The notes beneath the pieces are model-generated. The model was given only the letters and a program-made list of their open reading frames with translations, was not told where the DNA came from and did no database searches. A DNA stretch of 39,526 nucleotides from positions 1 through 39,526 of the IMG/VR virus record IMGVR_UViG_3300007735_000713; one strand, written 5' to 3'. Made by a program: the position numbers and the translations under genes. The DNA is from a virus. Within the stretch, counting starts at the first letter, position 1; the number at the start of each line of letters is the position of its first letter. Positions 10,801-17,617 of the stretch are shown piece by piece.

Positions 10801-10941
10801 TCTTTGAATTGTTTTGAATGGTCTGGTTAATGAATTTCCTTTATTCTCATAACTATCAGTTGCATCAAAATCTGATGGATTTACATAAAGAATATTTCCT
10901 TCAGCATTCTTTAAAAAGTTATCTAACCTTGATAATGGCAT
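4819..10941 (-). CDS. Giant virion structural / tail-fibre-like protein, 2040 aa
   Basis: This is the largest gene in the window. The N-terminus MPLSRLDNFLKNAEGNILYV and the following LTRPFKTIQRALIESARFSY segment are typical of the very large structural proteins of marine T4-like phages. A beta-helix-like region follows (residues about 30-560, including SESGGDMSITNSNSNFGAIS), then many repeated beta modules with FTVKxVVGxxTFTxN and GSGYGSTT motifs. The last 550 residues read as a repetitive fibre shaft (GISTFAGQLNIGISSIGNLN type) and end in a compact tip with STAYYSTAVTIDGNAVTPKW. It probably forms a long baseplate-attached fibre or a baseplate-proximal structure. The start ATG 10941 is preceded by a weak late-promoter-like box and by the tRNA gene. 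Structural assignment is firm; exact location in the virion is inferred. Confidence 0.85.
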   Translation of the reverse strand: MPLSRLDNFLKNAEGNILYVNPSDFDATDSYENKGNSLTRPFKTIQRALIESARFSYQSGRNNDKIDKTTILVYPGTHYIDNRPGYVLNSSAVLYQRTGSGSGATWTTSGASITELGSSFNSDIFNASNDLYKANSSSGGIIIPRGTSIIGLDLRKTKIRPLFIPDPLDDYINNSSIFNVTGTCYFSTFTFFDGDVNRSVYKNYDNTSFVPTFSHHKLTAFTYADGVNEVKMGSTGTGLTDLQMYYYKLALMYGTASGRPLADYPTGDDFEPSVDEYRIVGNLNSNAIGITSIRAGDGNTSSQIITVDTSTEHGLYADTPFLVSGVGIDTGVYNGSFTVKDVVGLTTFTYNATSSPVVPLPDPNTQLQNSQIIVEVDSVSSASPYIFNCSLRSVYGMSGLWADGSKATGFKSIVVAQFTGISLQKDDNAYIEYDYSSKSFKNNDESNYSPLHTHSYSIYKPSYENYHVKVTNGGFIQCVSIFAIGYSRHFVSESGGDMSITNSNSNFGAISLESVGFRVDSFDRDNKGYITHIIPPREVTTAETESTWLSLDVKQTLSVANPSRLYLFGYKNREIAPPHQIDSYRVGAKQGDMLNLPVTVGTSLSAYSAPILMQSPDGTTFSSKKVSFVGRNAGINSIANNIFTLTSDHKFYNGEKIRVFSDNAEAPNNIELNKVYYVSTTGSANVIKISPTYNDAIAATPRTISGINNLGGNLRIVSSATDKQPGEVGHPIQYDTVASSWYIDSSSTQDNAIYSIIVGLGTTGLGLESGSTFIKRKLDNRSLSDRVYKMRYVIPKEATNARPPVAGYIIQETSTTGIGSASVLTGGLSSPLDLRNPKIITNASYSSNTITITTELPHNFKTGDIVKIQNIKSSNNPVGTASSVYNGSFKISSIPSSKTFAITGISTDPGLFANITNQRTTNQQVAALPRVYRERYESTFFVYRIDEIKKHIPGSSISGQDGIYHLTVMSSDVSPSLANVGYGISLKNFNQDVRNLYPQMDRDNYNSDPNETSSYGNVKPLGTVNVDDKRNSVTKEAINTFLKENTVGYAITGAIVSGTAVTFFTDREHNLNSIKTISLTSGGSGYGSTTLYSAELVNASIVGKNGSVKATLGGGGGISAVEIVDGGAAYGVGNTMTVSGGTTLAVVNVTSINNNVNDALQVVGFASEGYNGVFRITSVPDAKSITVYNPNNVTTFASRTDGKSPFVSVVGKGSSISNLIFTDIKTGIATVTTTSSHGLIVGNKFSIVGTGKTIFDSSFTVKEVVGINTFTFNVGNLSSTEAYNGNGYVLRQGIAANALSIGEGEINLAGRMSYIYAGISTTISVALNASDASISLTNVGGFAKGDYLQINSEVLRIQNDACTNVLRGQFGTIAAAYDNGTLVKKIRVIPIQFHRPSYLRASGHTFEYLGFGPGNYSTGMPQKQDRILSGDEVIASQAREQDGGTIVYTGMNDNGEYYSGAKKLVSVTGEEEIFDAPVFTYTGDDANTDSTKRLSGIYDDLVVRERITVEGGENNNQTSQFYGPVNFTQKVTSTAAAGVEVKNLYIKGNTAQSKLITVGISTPTTADIPGARTGDISLSGTPQLGGYLGHIYINGDWRRYGIISSQKDLGYYRMDKLGIGATTSVFNGTQLFEVNGQALIKDLYVTGNVTFAAQQTFSNLAFEGITIYNDAFFPGTNASGGITTTYTQRHAQGISQLYNLEVIGTAATFTNAKLTVQSSFNSTFTGLSTFAGQLNIGISSIGNLNVVGMTTTSNLNVTGITSATFGGTIGAGFTGSTSGITTLIASAVASGILTLPATTDTLVAKNTTDTLTNKTIAAASNTITGLTNTNLSGSAGITNANLATPTISGISLGSNLATLTFGTYLSGTSYNGSTAVTIATNASSTGTSNIVARDASGDFTANRITSSIKANGLTEGVTIISASALTGSNNIDLIANNVYLYTANATGNFTFNFRANFSTSLNTFLSVGESITVAILTTQGSTAYYSTAVTIDGNAVTPKWYGEVTPTSGNVNGIDVYTYVIIKTASATFTVIASQSQYKA

Positions 10942-10969
10942 TTTATAAGCACAGATATTTCTTCTGTCT

Positions 10970-10977
10970 TATTTAGA
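10970..10977 (-). promoter_or_regulatory. Possible degenerate late promoter TCTAAATA
   Basis: The minus strand reads TCTAAATA, which keeps the TAAATA core but departs from NATAAATA. It sits 29 bases ahead of the 2040-residue gene. The same variant occurs ahead of gp4 at 28675. Weak support. Confidence 0.35.
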
Positions 10978-10990
10978 CACTATTTTTTTA

Positions 10991-11063
10991 TACCCGTGAG
11001 TGGATTCGAACCACCGCTTGAGAGATTTTAAGTCTCTTGCCTCTTCCGCTGGGCTACACGGGC
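10991..11063 (-). tRNA. tRNA-Leu (anticodon UAA)
   Basis: A complete 73-base cloverleaf folds on the minus strand. The acceptor GCCCGTG pairs with CACGGGT, with discriminator A. The D stem is GCC/GGC. The anticodon stem AGAGA/TCTCT carries loop CTTAAAA, giving anticodon TAA. The variable loop is five bases (CAAGC). The T arm is GGTGG-TTCGAAT-CCACT. No CCA is encoded. Anticodon UAA reads Leu UUA codons, abundant in AT-rich phage genes. The short variable loop is unusual because bacterial leucine tRNAs normally have a long variable arm. It lies downstream of the sigma70-type promoter at 11345-11373, with the 61-residue ORF between. Confidence 0.93.
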
Positions 11064-11152
11064 ATACAATAAAAACTAAAAGTTTCTATGCATACGGAAG
11101 GGAGTCGGTAAATGTTTCGCCATATTTACAATATCTTAAAAACACAAATCCG

Positions 11153-11335
11153 TCAAGAAACAAGTTCACCACGAAGTTCAGCAAGTTTTGTAGTTGCAAG
11201 TGCTTCTATACAAATCCAATAAAGTTCTCCACTTATCAAGTTTTCGTCTGAAAACTGTCCTGCCACATCTTCTTGTATTTCTTTCAGTTCGGTCAAAAGG
11301 TCTTGGGAGATCATCATAGGTGGTTCGTTGTTCAT
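11153..11335 (-). CDS. Small hypothetical protein, about 60 aa
   Basis: This short acidic helical ORF lies just behind a strong sigma70-type promoter. In-frame starts are GTG 11338, ATG 11335 and ATG 11317. With the predicted transcription start near 11338, the first two would be nearly leaderless; the third (MMISQDLLTELKEIQ) would have a leader of about 20 bases but no clear Shine-Dalgarno sequence. The body (ENLISGELYWICIEALATTK) has no recognised catalytic motif. The promoter type suggests early or host-polymerase expression, unlike the surrounding late genes, together with the downstream tRNA. Function unknown. Confidence 0.6.
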   Translation of the reverse strand: MNNEPPMMISQDLLTELKEIQEDVAGQFSDENLISGELYWICIEALATTKLAELRGELVS

Positions 11336-11344
11336 CACCCGTAT

Positions 11345-11373
11345 ATCATAGCACGGATTTGGGGTCCTGTCAA
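11345..11373 (-). promoter_or_regulatory. Sigma70-type promoter TTGACA-17-TATGAT
   Basis: On the minus strand a perfect -35 hexamer TTGACA (11368-11373) is separated by 17 bases from TATGAT (11345-11350). This near-consensus promoter lies in the 50-base gap after the gene ending at 11389 and points at the 61-residue ORF and the tRNA-Leu. Confidence 0.8.
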
Positions 11374-11388
11374 GGGGTATTTGGAAAA

Positions 11389-11772
11389 TTATGGAGATGT
11401 ACCAATACCAACGGTATCTACTGGTATTTGAAAAATAAATGGTTTAGAAACCGGTTCTGCATAAATTTCAGTAAATCTTCTCTCAGCCCATTCTTGAAGG
11501 GTTAACTGCCCACCCACTCTTTCATCTTCAATTAAAGTTTCAATCAAAGAATTGATTTGTTCTTCGGTAATTTCAGCAAATGGAATAAAAGGATTTTCTT
11601 CCGAATATTCGGTTTCGGTATCAAACTTATAAGATAATTGATACCCAACACTTGAGTTTGTTTCATCATCAGTATAGTCAATAAAAACTGACAAATCAAA
11701 AATCATATCAATATAACCTCTATGATCTTTAACTCTTGGAGTAATTGCTTTAACTTGATGAGATATGTTCAT
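11389..11772 (-). CDS. Conserved phage hypothetical protein, 127 aa
   Basis: The protein starts MNISHQVKAITPRVKDHRGY and has a mixed alpha/beta composition with an acidic middle (TDDETNSSVGYQLSYKFDTE) and a helical segment (LTLQEWAERRFTEIYAEP). I do not recognise a catalytic motif, signal peptide or membrane segment. Similar small proteins occur beside fibre genes in marine T4-like phages. The start ATG 11772 follows a late promoter (11785-11792) by only 12 bases, so its transcript would have a very short leader. It is probably a late virion-associated or assembly protein, but function is not assigned. Confidence 0.7.
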   Translation of the reverse strand: MNISHQVKAITPRVKDHRGYIDMIFDLSVFIDYTDDETNSSVGYQLSYKFDTETEYSEENPFIPFAEITEEQINSLIETLIEDERVGGQLTLQEWAERRFTEIYAEPVSKPFIFQIPVDTVGIGTSP

Positions 11773-11784
11773 ATTTTTTTAAAC

Positions 11785-11792
11785 TATTTATG
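11785..11792 (-). promoter_or_regulatory. T4-type late promoter CATAAATA
   Basis: The minus strand reads CATAAATA. It overlaps the TAA stop of the gene at 11788-13605, and the downstream start codon (11772) is only 12 bases away. Confidence 0.65.
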
Positions 11793-13605
11793 GACGACTA
11801 TCGTAGTAATAGGTTCTTCTTTTATACGAATAACTCAATGTAACAGTAGTTTCTTGCTCTGCACCAATGTCTTGATTACCATTTTGACATTGAGTATCAC
11901 TATCAACTACCATCAAACGAAATGTCGGAATACCATCATTTCCTGGATCCCATCCACCACCATTTGCATTTAATTGAAAATTTTGATAATTGTCTTGAGT
12001 ACCACTTCGTGTTTGATCTCCCCAATGACGACGAGTTCCGTCTGTAGACCTTGTAATTCTTAGTTCTAATTTTGCTTGCCAATTACAAAATCTACCCTTA
12101 ACATTAAAACTATTTGTACTTCCATTAATTTCACAAATATCATCATATCCAGGAGACCAAGTTCCCCAGGTATCATCTCCATTACCATTAGTGGATGGTT
12201 TTGGACCTGAGCTAGAAAGGTTTAGTGTTCCTGTGACAGTTGCACCGCTACAATCATAATTTCGTGCAACTGTTAAAGTACAAACAGTAGAATCTGTATA
12301 GTTACTGCCGACAGAATTAGTAACTGTTGCCCTACACTTAATTTTATGCCCATTATCACTATAATAAAATGGTTGATATCTGGTTAATGTTTGTGCATTT
12401 TGCCCAGAAATTGCAGAATAATTGCTTCCACCATCAGTGCTCACATACCACTGATACGCAACTGTACTATCATTATTTGCAGTATCAGTAGCAGTAATAC
12501 TAAAAGATAAACTACTTCCGGCAGTTGAACTTGATGTTGATGCAAGATTGCTTGTAATAGAAACTACTGGTGTAACTTGTGCTGCAATTTTTTGAATTCT
12601 TGCACCACCATTAGTATCAGCATCTCCATAATAATAAGAGCTACTTGTAGAATAATAACGATTTGCTGCTACAGTTCCTGGAGAACTATACCCAGATGAA
12701 TAACTTCCACCATTAGAACCGCCGCCTCCTGGTCCACCTTGAGGTTGATTAGATCCATTAGATCCACCACCGCCGCCGCCGTAACCATCTCCTGGTTGTC
12801 CCCCTTCTCCACCACCGCCGCCAGATCCACCAGAACTATTACCAGATCCACCAGGACCACCAGGGCCACCACCATCAGCACCAGAACCTCCACCACCGGC
12901 AGCAATCATACCTATTGCACTTGAAGATCCGCCGCCGCCTCCACCACACCATTTCTGATAACCTCCAGCATTTCCACCATTTCCTCCACCTGGGGAACCA
13001 CCCCATCCACCACCTATATTTTCACTTCCATAACCACCTTTCGCACCAATGGTAAATGAAATTGATGTTGGAGATGGATATGTTACATCTTTTGATACAG
13101 ACCCAGCACCTCCACCTGGTCGTGGACCATTTCCTCCACCTGCTGCACCGCCGCCGCCGCCACCCCAAAGAGTAATGCGATAAGTTCCCGATTGTATGGT
13201 TACAGGTGCTGATGTAGAAAGTTCAAATACTGTAGAACTTACCAAAACACCAGTGCCAGTTGCCCAAGGAGAAGTAAATAGAACAGCATCAGACCAATCA
13301 GAATAAATTCCAGTATTTGATTTATATCTAACTCTTACATAACGATCTCCACCTGCCAAGTCACTAGAAGTGATTGATGTCTTATTTGATGTATCATTAC
13401 TTGATGACCAACGAATTGTATTAAAATCAGAAGCATCAGAAACTTGCCAATCAGTTGATGCGTGAGTTATATTTCCATATTTGGAAAAAGCACTTGATGT
13501 AATTGTTGGTGTTCTACTACCTACAATTTGACTTGCTGTTGGTGATGTGATTGTGGGTTTATAAATTTTTACAAACGCCCCGGCAAGTCTTTTTAATATA
13601 AACAT
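11788..13605 (-). CDS. Fibronectin/Ig-like and glycine-rich adhesin-like tail protein, 605 aa
   Basis: Residues 15-110 resemble a fibronectin type III-like module (KPTITSPTASQIVGSRTPTI, then RYVRVRYKSNTGIYSDWSD). Residues about 150-320 form a glycine-rich block dominated by GGGG and GGxGG runs, compatible with polyglycine helices. Residues about 345-450 form an Ig-like module (QWYVSTDGGSNYSAISGQN). The C-terminal 150 residues are a distinct beta-rich domain containing several Trp, Asn and Cys residues. This order (beta module, glycine-rich block, beta module) suits a distal receptor-binding protein. The start overlaps the upstream stop as TAATG, so translation is probably coupled to the fibre gene at 13605-14306. 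The adhesin role is inferred from composition. Confidence 0.75.
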   Translation of the reverse strand: MFILKRLAGAFVKIYKPTITSPTASQIVGSRTPTITSSAFSKYGNITHASTDWQVSDASDFNTIRWSSSNDTSNKTSITSSDLAGGDRYVRVRYKSNTGIYSDWSDAVLFTSPWATGTGVLVSSTVFELSTSAPVTIQSGTYRITLWGGGGGGAAGGGNGPRPGGGAGSVSKDVTYPSPTSISFTIGAKGGYGSENIGGGWGGSPGGGNGGNAGGYQKWCGGGGGGSSSAIGMIAAGGGGSGADGGGPGGPGGSGNSSGGSGGGGGEGGQPGDGYGGGGGGSNGSNQPQGGPGGGGSNGGSYSSGYSSPGTVAANRYYSTSSSYYYGDADTNGGARIQKIAAQVTPVVSITSNLASTSSSTAGSSLSFSITATDTANNDSTVAYQWYVSTDGGSNYSAISGQNAQTLTRYQPFYYSDNGHKIKCRATVTNSVGSNYTDSTVCTLTVARNYDCSGATVTGTLNLSSSGPKPSTNGNGDDTWGTWSPGYDDICEINGSTNSFNVKGRFCNWQAKLELRITRSTDGTRRHWGDQTRSGTQDNYQNFQLNANGGGWDPGNDGIPTFRLMVVDSDTQCQNGNQDIGAEQETTVTLSYSYKRRTYYYDSRP

Positions 13606-14306
13606 TATGTTGCAAATCCCAATCCAATAATTGAGGCATAAGTATTTGTTGCATTATCTGCAGTAAAAAATGATACCACATCATGAACTTGAGTATTTGA
13701 TAAAGTAATAGACGAAGAACCACCGGGATATCGTAATGTTCCAAAACTAAAAGTTATAGATCTTGTTCCAGAGTTAGTATAAATTAAAATTAAAGTCCAA
13801 GAAGAAAGTCTTCCATTAACACCACCAGTTAAAGTAAATGTAACTGCAGATGTTCCGACATAAGCAATAAATGTAGAGTATGTCCCAATATCCAAAGCAT
13901 TTGATCCACTAATTGCAGACCCAGAAGATCCAAGAGTTTGAACAGTTTCAGTAAAAGAAGATATATCAAGTCTTTTGCCAGAAGCCATTGCAACTCCAGT
14001 AGAAGAAACAGTATTGATTGTTGCAGAATTTGCTGTTGTTGTAATCGTATTATTGCTATTTACAGTTATATTTGAATTTCCATTTACAATTCTTGTTGCA
14101 TCAATACCAGAAAGACTTGAACCATCTCCATAAATTTTTGTAGCATACAAATAACCATCATAATTTAATCTGGTAGTATTTGATGGTGCAGTTGTTCCTC
14201 CATCAAACTGCCCAGCAGTTTTTGTTGTTCCATTGTAAGCAACAAAAGAAGAACTAGTTGAACCAGAAGTTACACCCTCAACAAGTTTTGCTTTTGTTTG
14301 AGACAT
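13605..14306 (-). CDS. Tail-fibre-like protein, 233 aa
   Basis: The N-terminus (MSQTKAKLVEGVTSGSTSSS) is low-complexity and Ser/Thr-rich. The middle has the repetitive short beta-strands of a fibre shaft (GNSNITVNSNNTITTTANSA). The C-terminal 110 residues form a compact beta-rich domain (TFIAYVGTSAVTFTLTGGVN) of the kind used as fibre tips. No enzymatic motif is present. A late promoter lies 26 bases upstream of ATG 14306, and the stop overlaps the next start as TAATG. Fibre assignment is by sequence character and position among similar genes. Confidence 0.7.
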   Translation of the reverse strand: MSQTKAKLVEGVTSGSTSSSFVAYNGTTKTAGQFDGGTTAPSNTTRLNYDGYLYATKIYGDGSSLSGIDATRIVNGNSNITVNSNNTITTTANSATINTVSSTGVAMASGKRLDISSFTETVQTLGSSGSAISGSNALDIGTYSTFIAYVGTSAVTFTLTGGVNGRLSSWTLILIYTNSGTRSITFSFGTLRYPGGSSSITLSNTQVHDVVSFFTADNATNTYASIIGLGFAT

Positions 14307-14331
14307 TATTATATCCGATTACAATTTGAAG

Positions 14332-14339
14332 TATTTATG
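14332..14339 (-). promoter_or_regulatory. T4-type late promoter CATAAATA
   Basis: The minus strand reads CATAAATA between the gene ending at 14347 and the fibre gene starting at 14306, 26 bases upstream of that ATG. It is one of the few late promoters here that does not overlap a stop codon. Confidence 0.7.
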
Positions 14340-14346
14340 AAACATA

Positions 14347-15108
14347 TTAATAAGCAATAATATTACTAAGAGGGACAGTATAATATGCATCATTATAATT
14401 TGAAGGTTGGGAATATGTTTGACTTCTTCCCGACAAAGTATTTGTAATAATTACTTTTGCTGGACCATTATTTACTCCTGTCCCAGAAGTTACAAAACTC
14501 ATAGTACAAATATTACTACCAACTATTCCAGATGTAACGCCATTATCATAATAACAACGAATATTTCCCTTTCCACCAGGTCCAGGAACTAAACTATATC
14601 CACTATTTGGATTTGTAGTTGCTAATGGTGGAGCTCCAGATCCATATCCTCCACTAACCCACCATTCTCCACTTCCAGGTAAACTATCCCTATATCCTTC
14701 ACCTGCCCCATCTCTAGGACCATTTCCATTTACAGATTGATTGTAACCTCCTTCACCATCTCCACCATTACTTCCACTTACAGTATATGCATCATTAAAA
14801 CCTGGAATAGTCCATCTCACATTACTTGCAGGTTCACCACCACCACCCGCAACTACAATCCACTGACCATCAATATAAAATGAACTATAACATCTTCTAC
14901 CACTTCCAGAAATTTGCACATATCCAATTTGGTTTGATGATGCAGTAATTGATACTTTATTATATCCACCATATCCATATCTAGGATAATTCAAAATATT
15001 ACCAAATTCTATAGCACCACCAGCACCAAAAGTTTCTACAGTAAAAGTAATAGGTATTCCACTATAATCAAATGAAGTTTTAGCTAAACCAAAGTTAAGT
15101 GGAGTCAT
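14347..15108 (-). CDS. Glycine/aromatic-rich adhesin-like protein, 253 aa
   Basis: The protein is rich in Gly, Tyr, Ser and Asn, with motifs such as VETFGAGGAIEFG, YGYGGYNKV, VVAGGGGEPASN and SGSNGGDGEGGYNQ. The opening is like the glycine-rich domains of phage tail proteins in which a beta layer caps a bundle of polyglycine helices. The C-terminal 60 residues are beta-strand-rich with two cysteines. It sits between two fibre genes and its start abuts the upstream stop (TAA then ATG), so it is translated with them. A receptor-binding tip similar in principle to gp38-type adhesins is plausible but unproven. Confidence 0.65.
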   Translation of the reverse strand: MTPLNFGLAKTSFDYSGIPITFTVETFGAGGAIEFGNILNYPRYGYGGYNKVSITASSNQIGYVQISGSGRRCYSSFYIDGQWIVVAGGGGEPASNVRWTIPGFNDAYTVSGSNGGDGEGGYNQSVNGNGPRDGAGEGYRDSLPGSGEWWVSGGYGSGAPPLATTNPNSGYSLVPGPGGKGNIRCYYDNGVTSGIVGSNICTMSFVTSGTGVNNGPAKVIITNTLSGRSQTYSQPSNYNDAYYTVPLSNIIAY

Positions 15109-16641
15109 TTAACTATAATTCATATTACCACCACCAAAAACATTTATAGTTCCTGCACTATCTTTTACAATTGCAAATGCAATAATGTCATAATTATTGG
15201 TTGATGTTGGGGCAGTACCACCAGACCACTTAATTCCACTTGAAATTACACTACCATTTATCGAACAAGCATCCCCATAAGTTCTAGAAGTATTTCCAGC
15301 AATTATTATGGTAATAGTTGTAGTTTTACTATTTGCAGATGGAACATTTGTAAATGCCCAAGTAGTAACCGAAGAACTTAATGTACCCAAAACAACTGTT
15401 CCTTGTCTTACATCAACGGTTAAAGTTCCAGTCGATGGAGTAAGAGTTGTACTAAAAGTATTTGCAGTAGTTTCAGTAACAAGTTTTAAATTTGAATTTC
15501 CAGAAGAAGTTAAATCAGTAATTGTAATATTTGGAGATCCAGTAAGTCCCCCTGCGGTTCCACTCACATTACCAGTTACATCACCAGTTAAATTTCCACT
15601 TACGTTACCTGTTAAAGTTCCAGTAATCGTCAGATTACTAATTGAACTTCCCCATTTAACACCAGCAGAAGCACTTGTGTCAGCAATCAGAATAGTATTA
15701 TTTGCACCTACACCCAATATTGCAGCAACATTATCTCCAGATGCTACTACCATATCGCCCTTAGCACTCCAAGAAACATCACTCAATAATGCTCCCTGTC
15801 CACCAAGAGCAACAACGAAACAACTCAATCCCGAAACAGGAGCAGTAGAAAATCTAATTGCACTTGTATTAACTCCCCCAGACTGAATAATACTAAAATC
15901 AGTTCCTGGTTTTTGTATTATGCCACCAACAGATACGATCAAATTTGCAGAACTTGCTGCTGGAATAAAAGGAACTGATGCAGATGCAAGAGAAAAATCA
16001 GTTGTAGATCCATTAAAAGATGATGAAAAATCATCAAGAATGATTGAGTTTCCAATTGGATATTGTCCAGTAACAGATGCAGAGTTTGCCGGAACATATC
16101 CAAGAGCATTTGTAACTTCTGAAGATAATAATACACTATCATCACCATTCGCCTTCAAAAAGTTAGTAGCAGTAGCACCAGTTTTAACGAATTTGAGAGA
16201 ATTGATTACACCAGTACTTGGATTATAAGTTAAATCAGTATCTACAGAAATTGTATTAATTCCAGAAGTTGATTTTATAAATGAAATATATCTGGTTTCA
16301 TTTGAATTATCCAATCCAACTGTAATTGATGAAGCATATCCAGCACTAGAAGCATAAGTTGCTATACCTGCACTAGAAGCATATCCAATAGTTCCAGAAA
16401 TACTACTAATTCCACTTAAAGAACCAGTATAAGGATTAAATTTTAAGTTATTACTTACATTTGGTTGTGTAGATTCAATATCATTTGAATTCAACAAAAC
16501 ATAATAATCAGAATTTGCAGTTGTCCCTAAACCAACTCTTACAATATCTGGATTTTCACGAAGATATAAACCAAGTGCATCTCCAAATAGATCTGTAGAT
16601 GTAATTACACCAGTTCTAGTATCTCGGAGAAAAATGCTCAT
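15109..16641 (-). CDS. Tail-fibre protein, 510 aa
   Basis: The N-terminus MSIFLRDTRTGVITSTDLFG looks like a baseplate-attachment segment. The middle contains short repeated shaft motifs, including the duplicated IGYASSAGIATYASSAGYAS. At 180-300 there is a globular region (GNSIILDDFSSSFNGSTTDF). A second repetitive shaft follows (LTITGTLTGNVSGNLTGDVT), then a C-terminal tip of about 120 residues. These are hallmarks of trimeric phage fibres. The start codon overlaps the upstream stop (ATGA), indicating coupling. No catalytic motif or chaperone domain is visible. Confidence 0.8.
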   Translation of the reverse strand: MSIFLRDTRTGVITSTDLFGDALGLYLRENPDIVRVGLGTTANSDYYVLLNSNDIESTQPNVSNNLKFNPYTGSLSGISSISGTIGYASSAGIATYASSAGYASSITVGLDNSNETRYISFIKSTSGINTISVDTDLTYNPSTGVINSLKFVKTGATATNFLKANGDDSVLLSSEVTNALGYVPANSASVTGQYPIGNSIILDDFSSSFNGSTTDFSLASASVPFIPAASSANLIVSVGGIIQKPGTDFSIIQSGGVNTSAIRFSTAPVSGLSCFVVALGGQGALLSDVSWSAKGDMVVASGDNVAAILGVGANNTILIADTSASAGVKWGSSISNLTITGTLTGNVSGNLTGDVTGNVSGTAGGLTGSPNITITDLTSSGNSNLKLVTETTANTFSTTLTPSTGTLTVDVRQGTVVLGTLSSSVTTWAFTNVPSANSKTTTITIIIAGNTSRTYGDACSINGSVISSGIKWSGGTAPTSTNNYDIIAFAIVKDSAGTINVFGGGNMNYS

Positions 16642-17615
16642 GAGAAATATTGATTATAAATTGAATTGTTCAAAACTGATTTTATATTATCTATCTCACC
16701 TTTTCTTGAATTTAAATCACCTTCTGCAAATATGTATCCATATCTTTGCGTATAAGACCTTTTAGTTTCAACTTTGAGAGAATTGGATCCAACTATAATT
16801 CCATCTCTTTGAGATTTTAATTTATTCAACTCTGATTGTAATATAATTATTTGAGAAGCATAAGTAGAACAAGATGTCGGACAAGAACTTGTTTCGCTAG
16901 AACTAATTTCATAAATCTCTGTAGATCCAATTCCTACACTCGCAACAATATAAGTATCAACTCCAGTACCCAAAATAGGAGAACCAACATCAGTTACTTT
17001 AAATGATGCTCCAGATAATGTAGCAATCGTAAGAACATCATTTACCGAATATCCACTTCCACCATTATTCACAATTACACTCGAAACTGTTCCACCAGCA
17101 GATACAGTCACATCTGCCTTTGCCCCATTTCCTCCTCCACCATTCAGAGCTTTTCCATAATAAGTGGAAGAAATAAATCCAGATCCAGGATTATTGATAA
17201 TCAATTCTAATATTGAACTCTTATCTGCACCAACAACTACAGAAGTAGATCCAATTCCAGAAGTAAATGCAGTCGATCCATCTGTTCCATCAAGTGGGGA
17301 ATATGGATTTGTTCCAGAATATGAAGTACTCTCTGCATTAATACGATGTGCTTTTGCTTGTTCGTAATAATAAAAAGAAGATGTAGTACCACAACCACAA
17401 CTATTAGCAATTCCAGAAAGAATTGAAATATCATATATTTTTTTATTAATATTTACTGTAACTTGCGCTATAGTCTCATCCAACTGTGATATTGGTGATA
17501 CAAGTTCATTGATCGAAGACTGAAGTGGTTCCTTCAACTCTCCAATTGTTGTAATTTGATTTTGTATTAAACTCAATTCCGCATCATATTTTATAATTAA
17601 TGTTTCTCTCGTCAT
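16638..17615 (-). CDS. Virion structural protein with coiled-coil ends, 325 aa
   Basis: Residues 1-75 are helical with coiled-coil character (LSLIQNQITTIGELKEPLQS). The centre has beta modules with the GSGYSVNDVLTI motif, also seen in the gp5-like hub and the giant protein. Cysteine clusters occur near residue 73 (SCGCGTTSS) and near 245 (SCPTSCSTY). The C-terminal 80 residues again look helical. Comparable proteins lie between the spike and fibre genes in marine T4-like phages and are treated as baseplate or fibre-attachment proteins. The precise role is not known. It is closely spaced with both neighbours. Confidence 0.7.
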   Translation of the reverse strand: MTRETLIIKYDAELSLIQNQITTIGELKEPLQSSINELVSPISQLDETIAQVTVNINKKIYDISILSGIANSCGCGTTSSFYYYEQAKAHRINAESTSYSGTNPYSPLDGTDGSTAFTSGIGSTSVVVGADKSSILELIINNPGSGFISSTYYGKALNGGGGNGAKADVTVSAGGTVSSVIVNNGGSGYSVNDVLTIATLSGASFKVTDVGSPILGTGVDTYIVASVGIGSTEIYEISSSETSSCPTSCSTYASQIIILQSELNKLKSQRDGIIVGSNSLKVETKRSYTQRYGYIFAEGDLNSRKGEIDNIKSVLNNSIYNQYFS

Positions 17616-17617
17616 AT

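Noticed and set aside
11000-11251. Plus-strand ORF beginning MDSNHRLRDFKSLASS
   Set aside because: It is the antisense of the tRNA-Leu gene; this peptide is a familiar artefact of translating tRNA complements.
15308-15886. 192-codon plus-strand ORF opposite a tail-fibre gene
   Set aside because: Valine/proline-rich shadow of the repetitive fibre shaft, with no motif and no plus-strand context.
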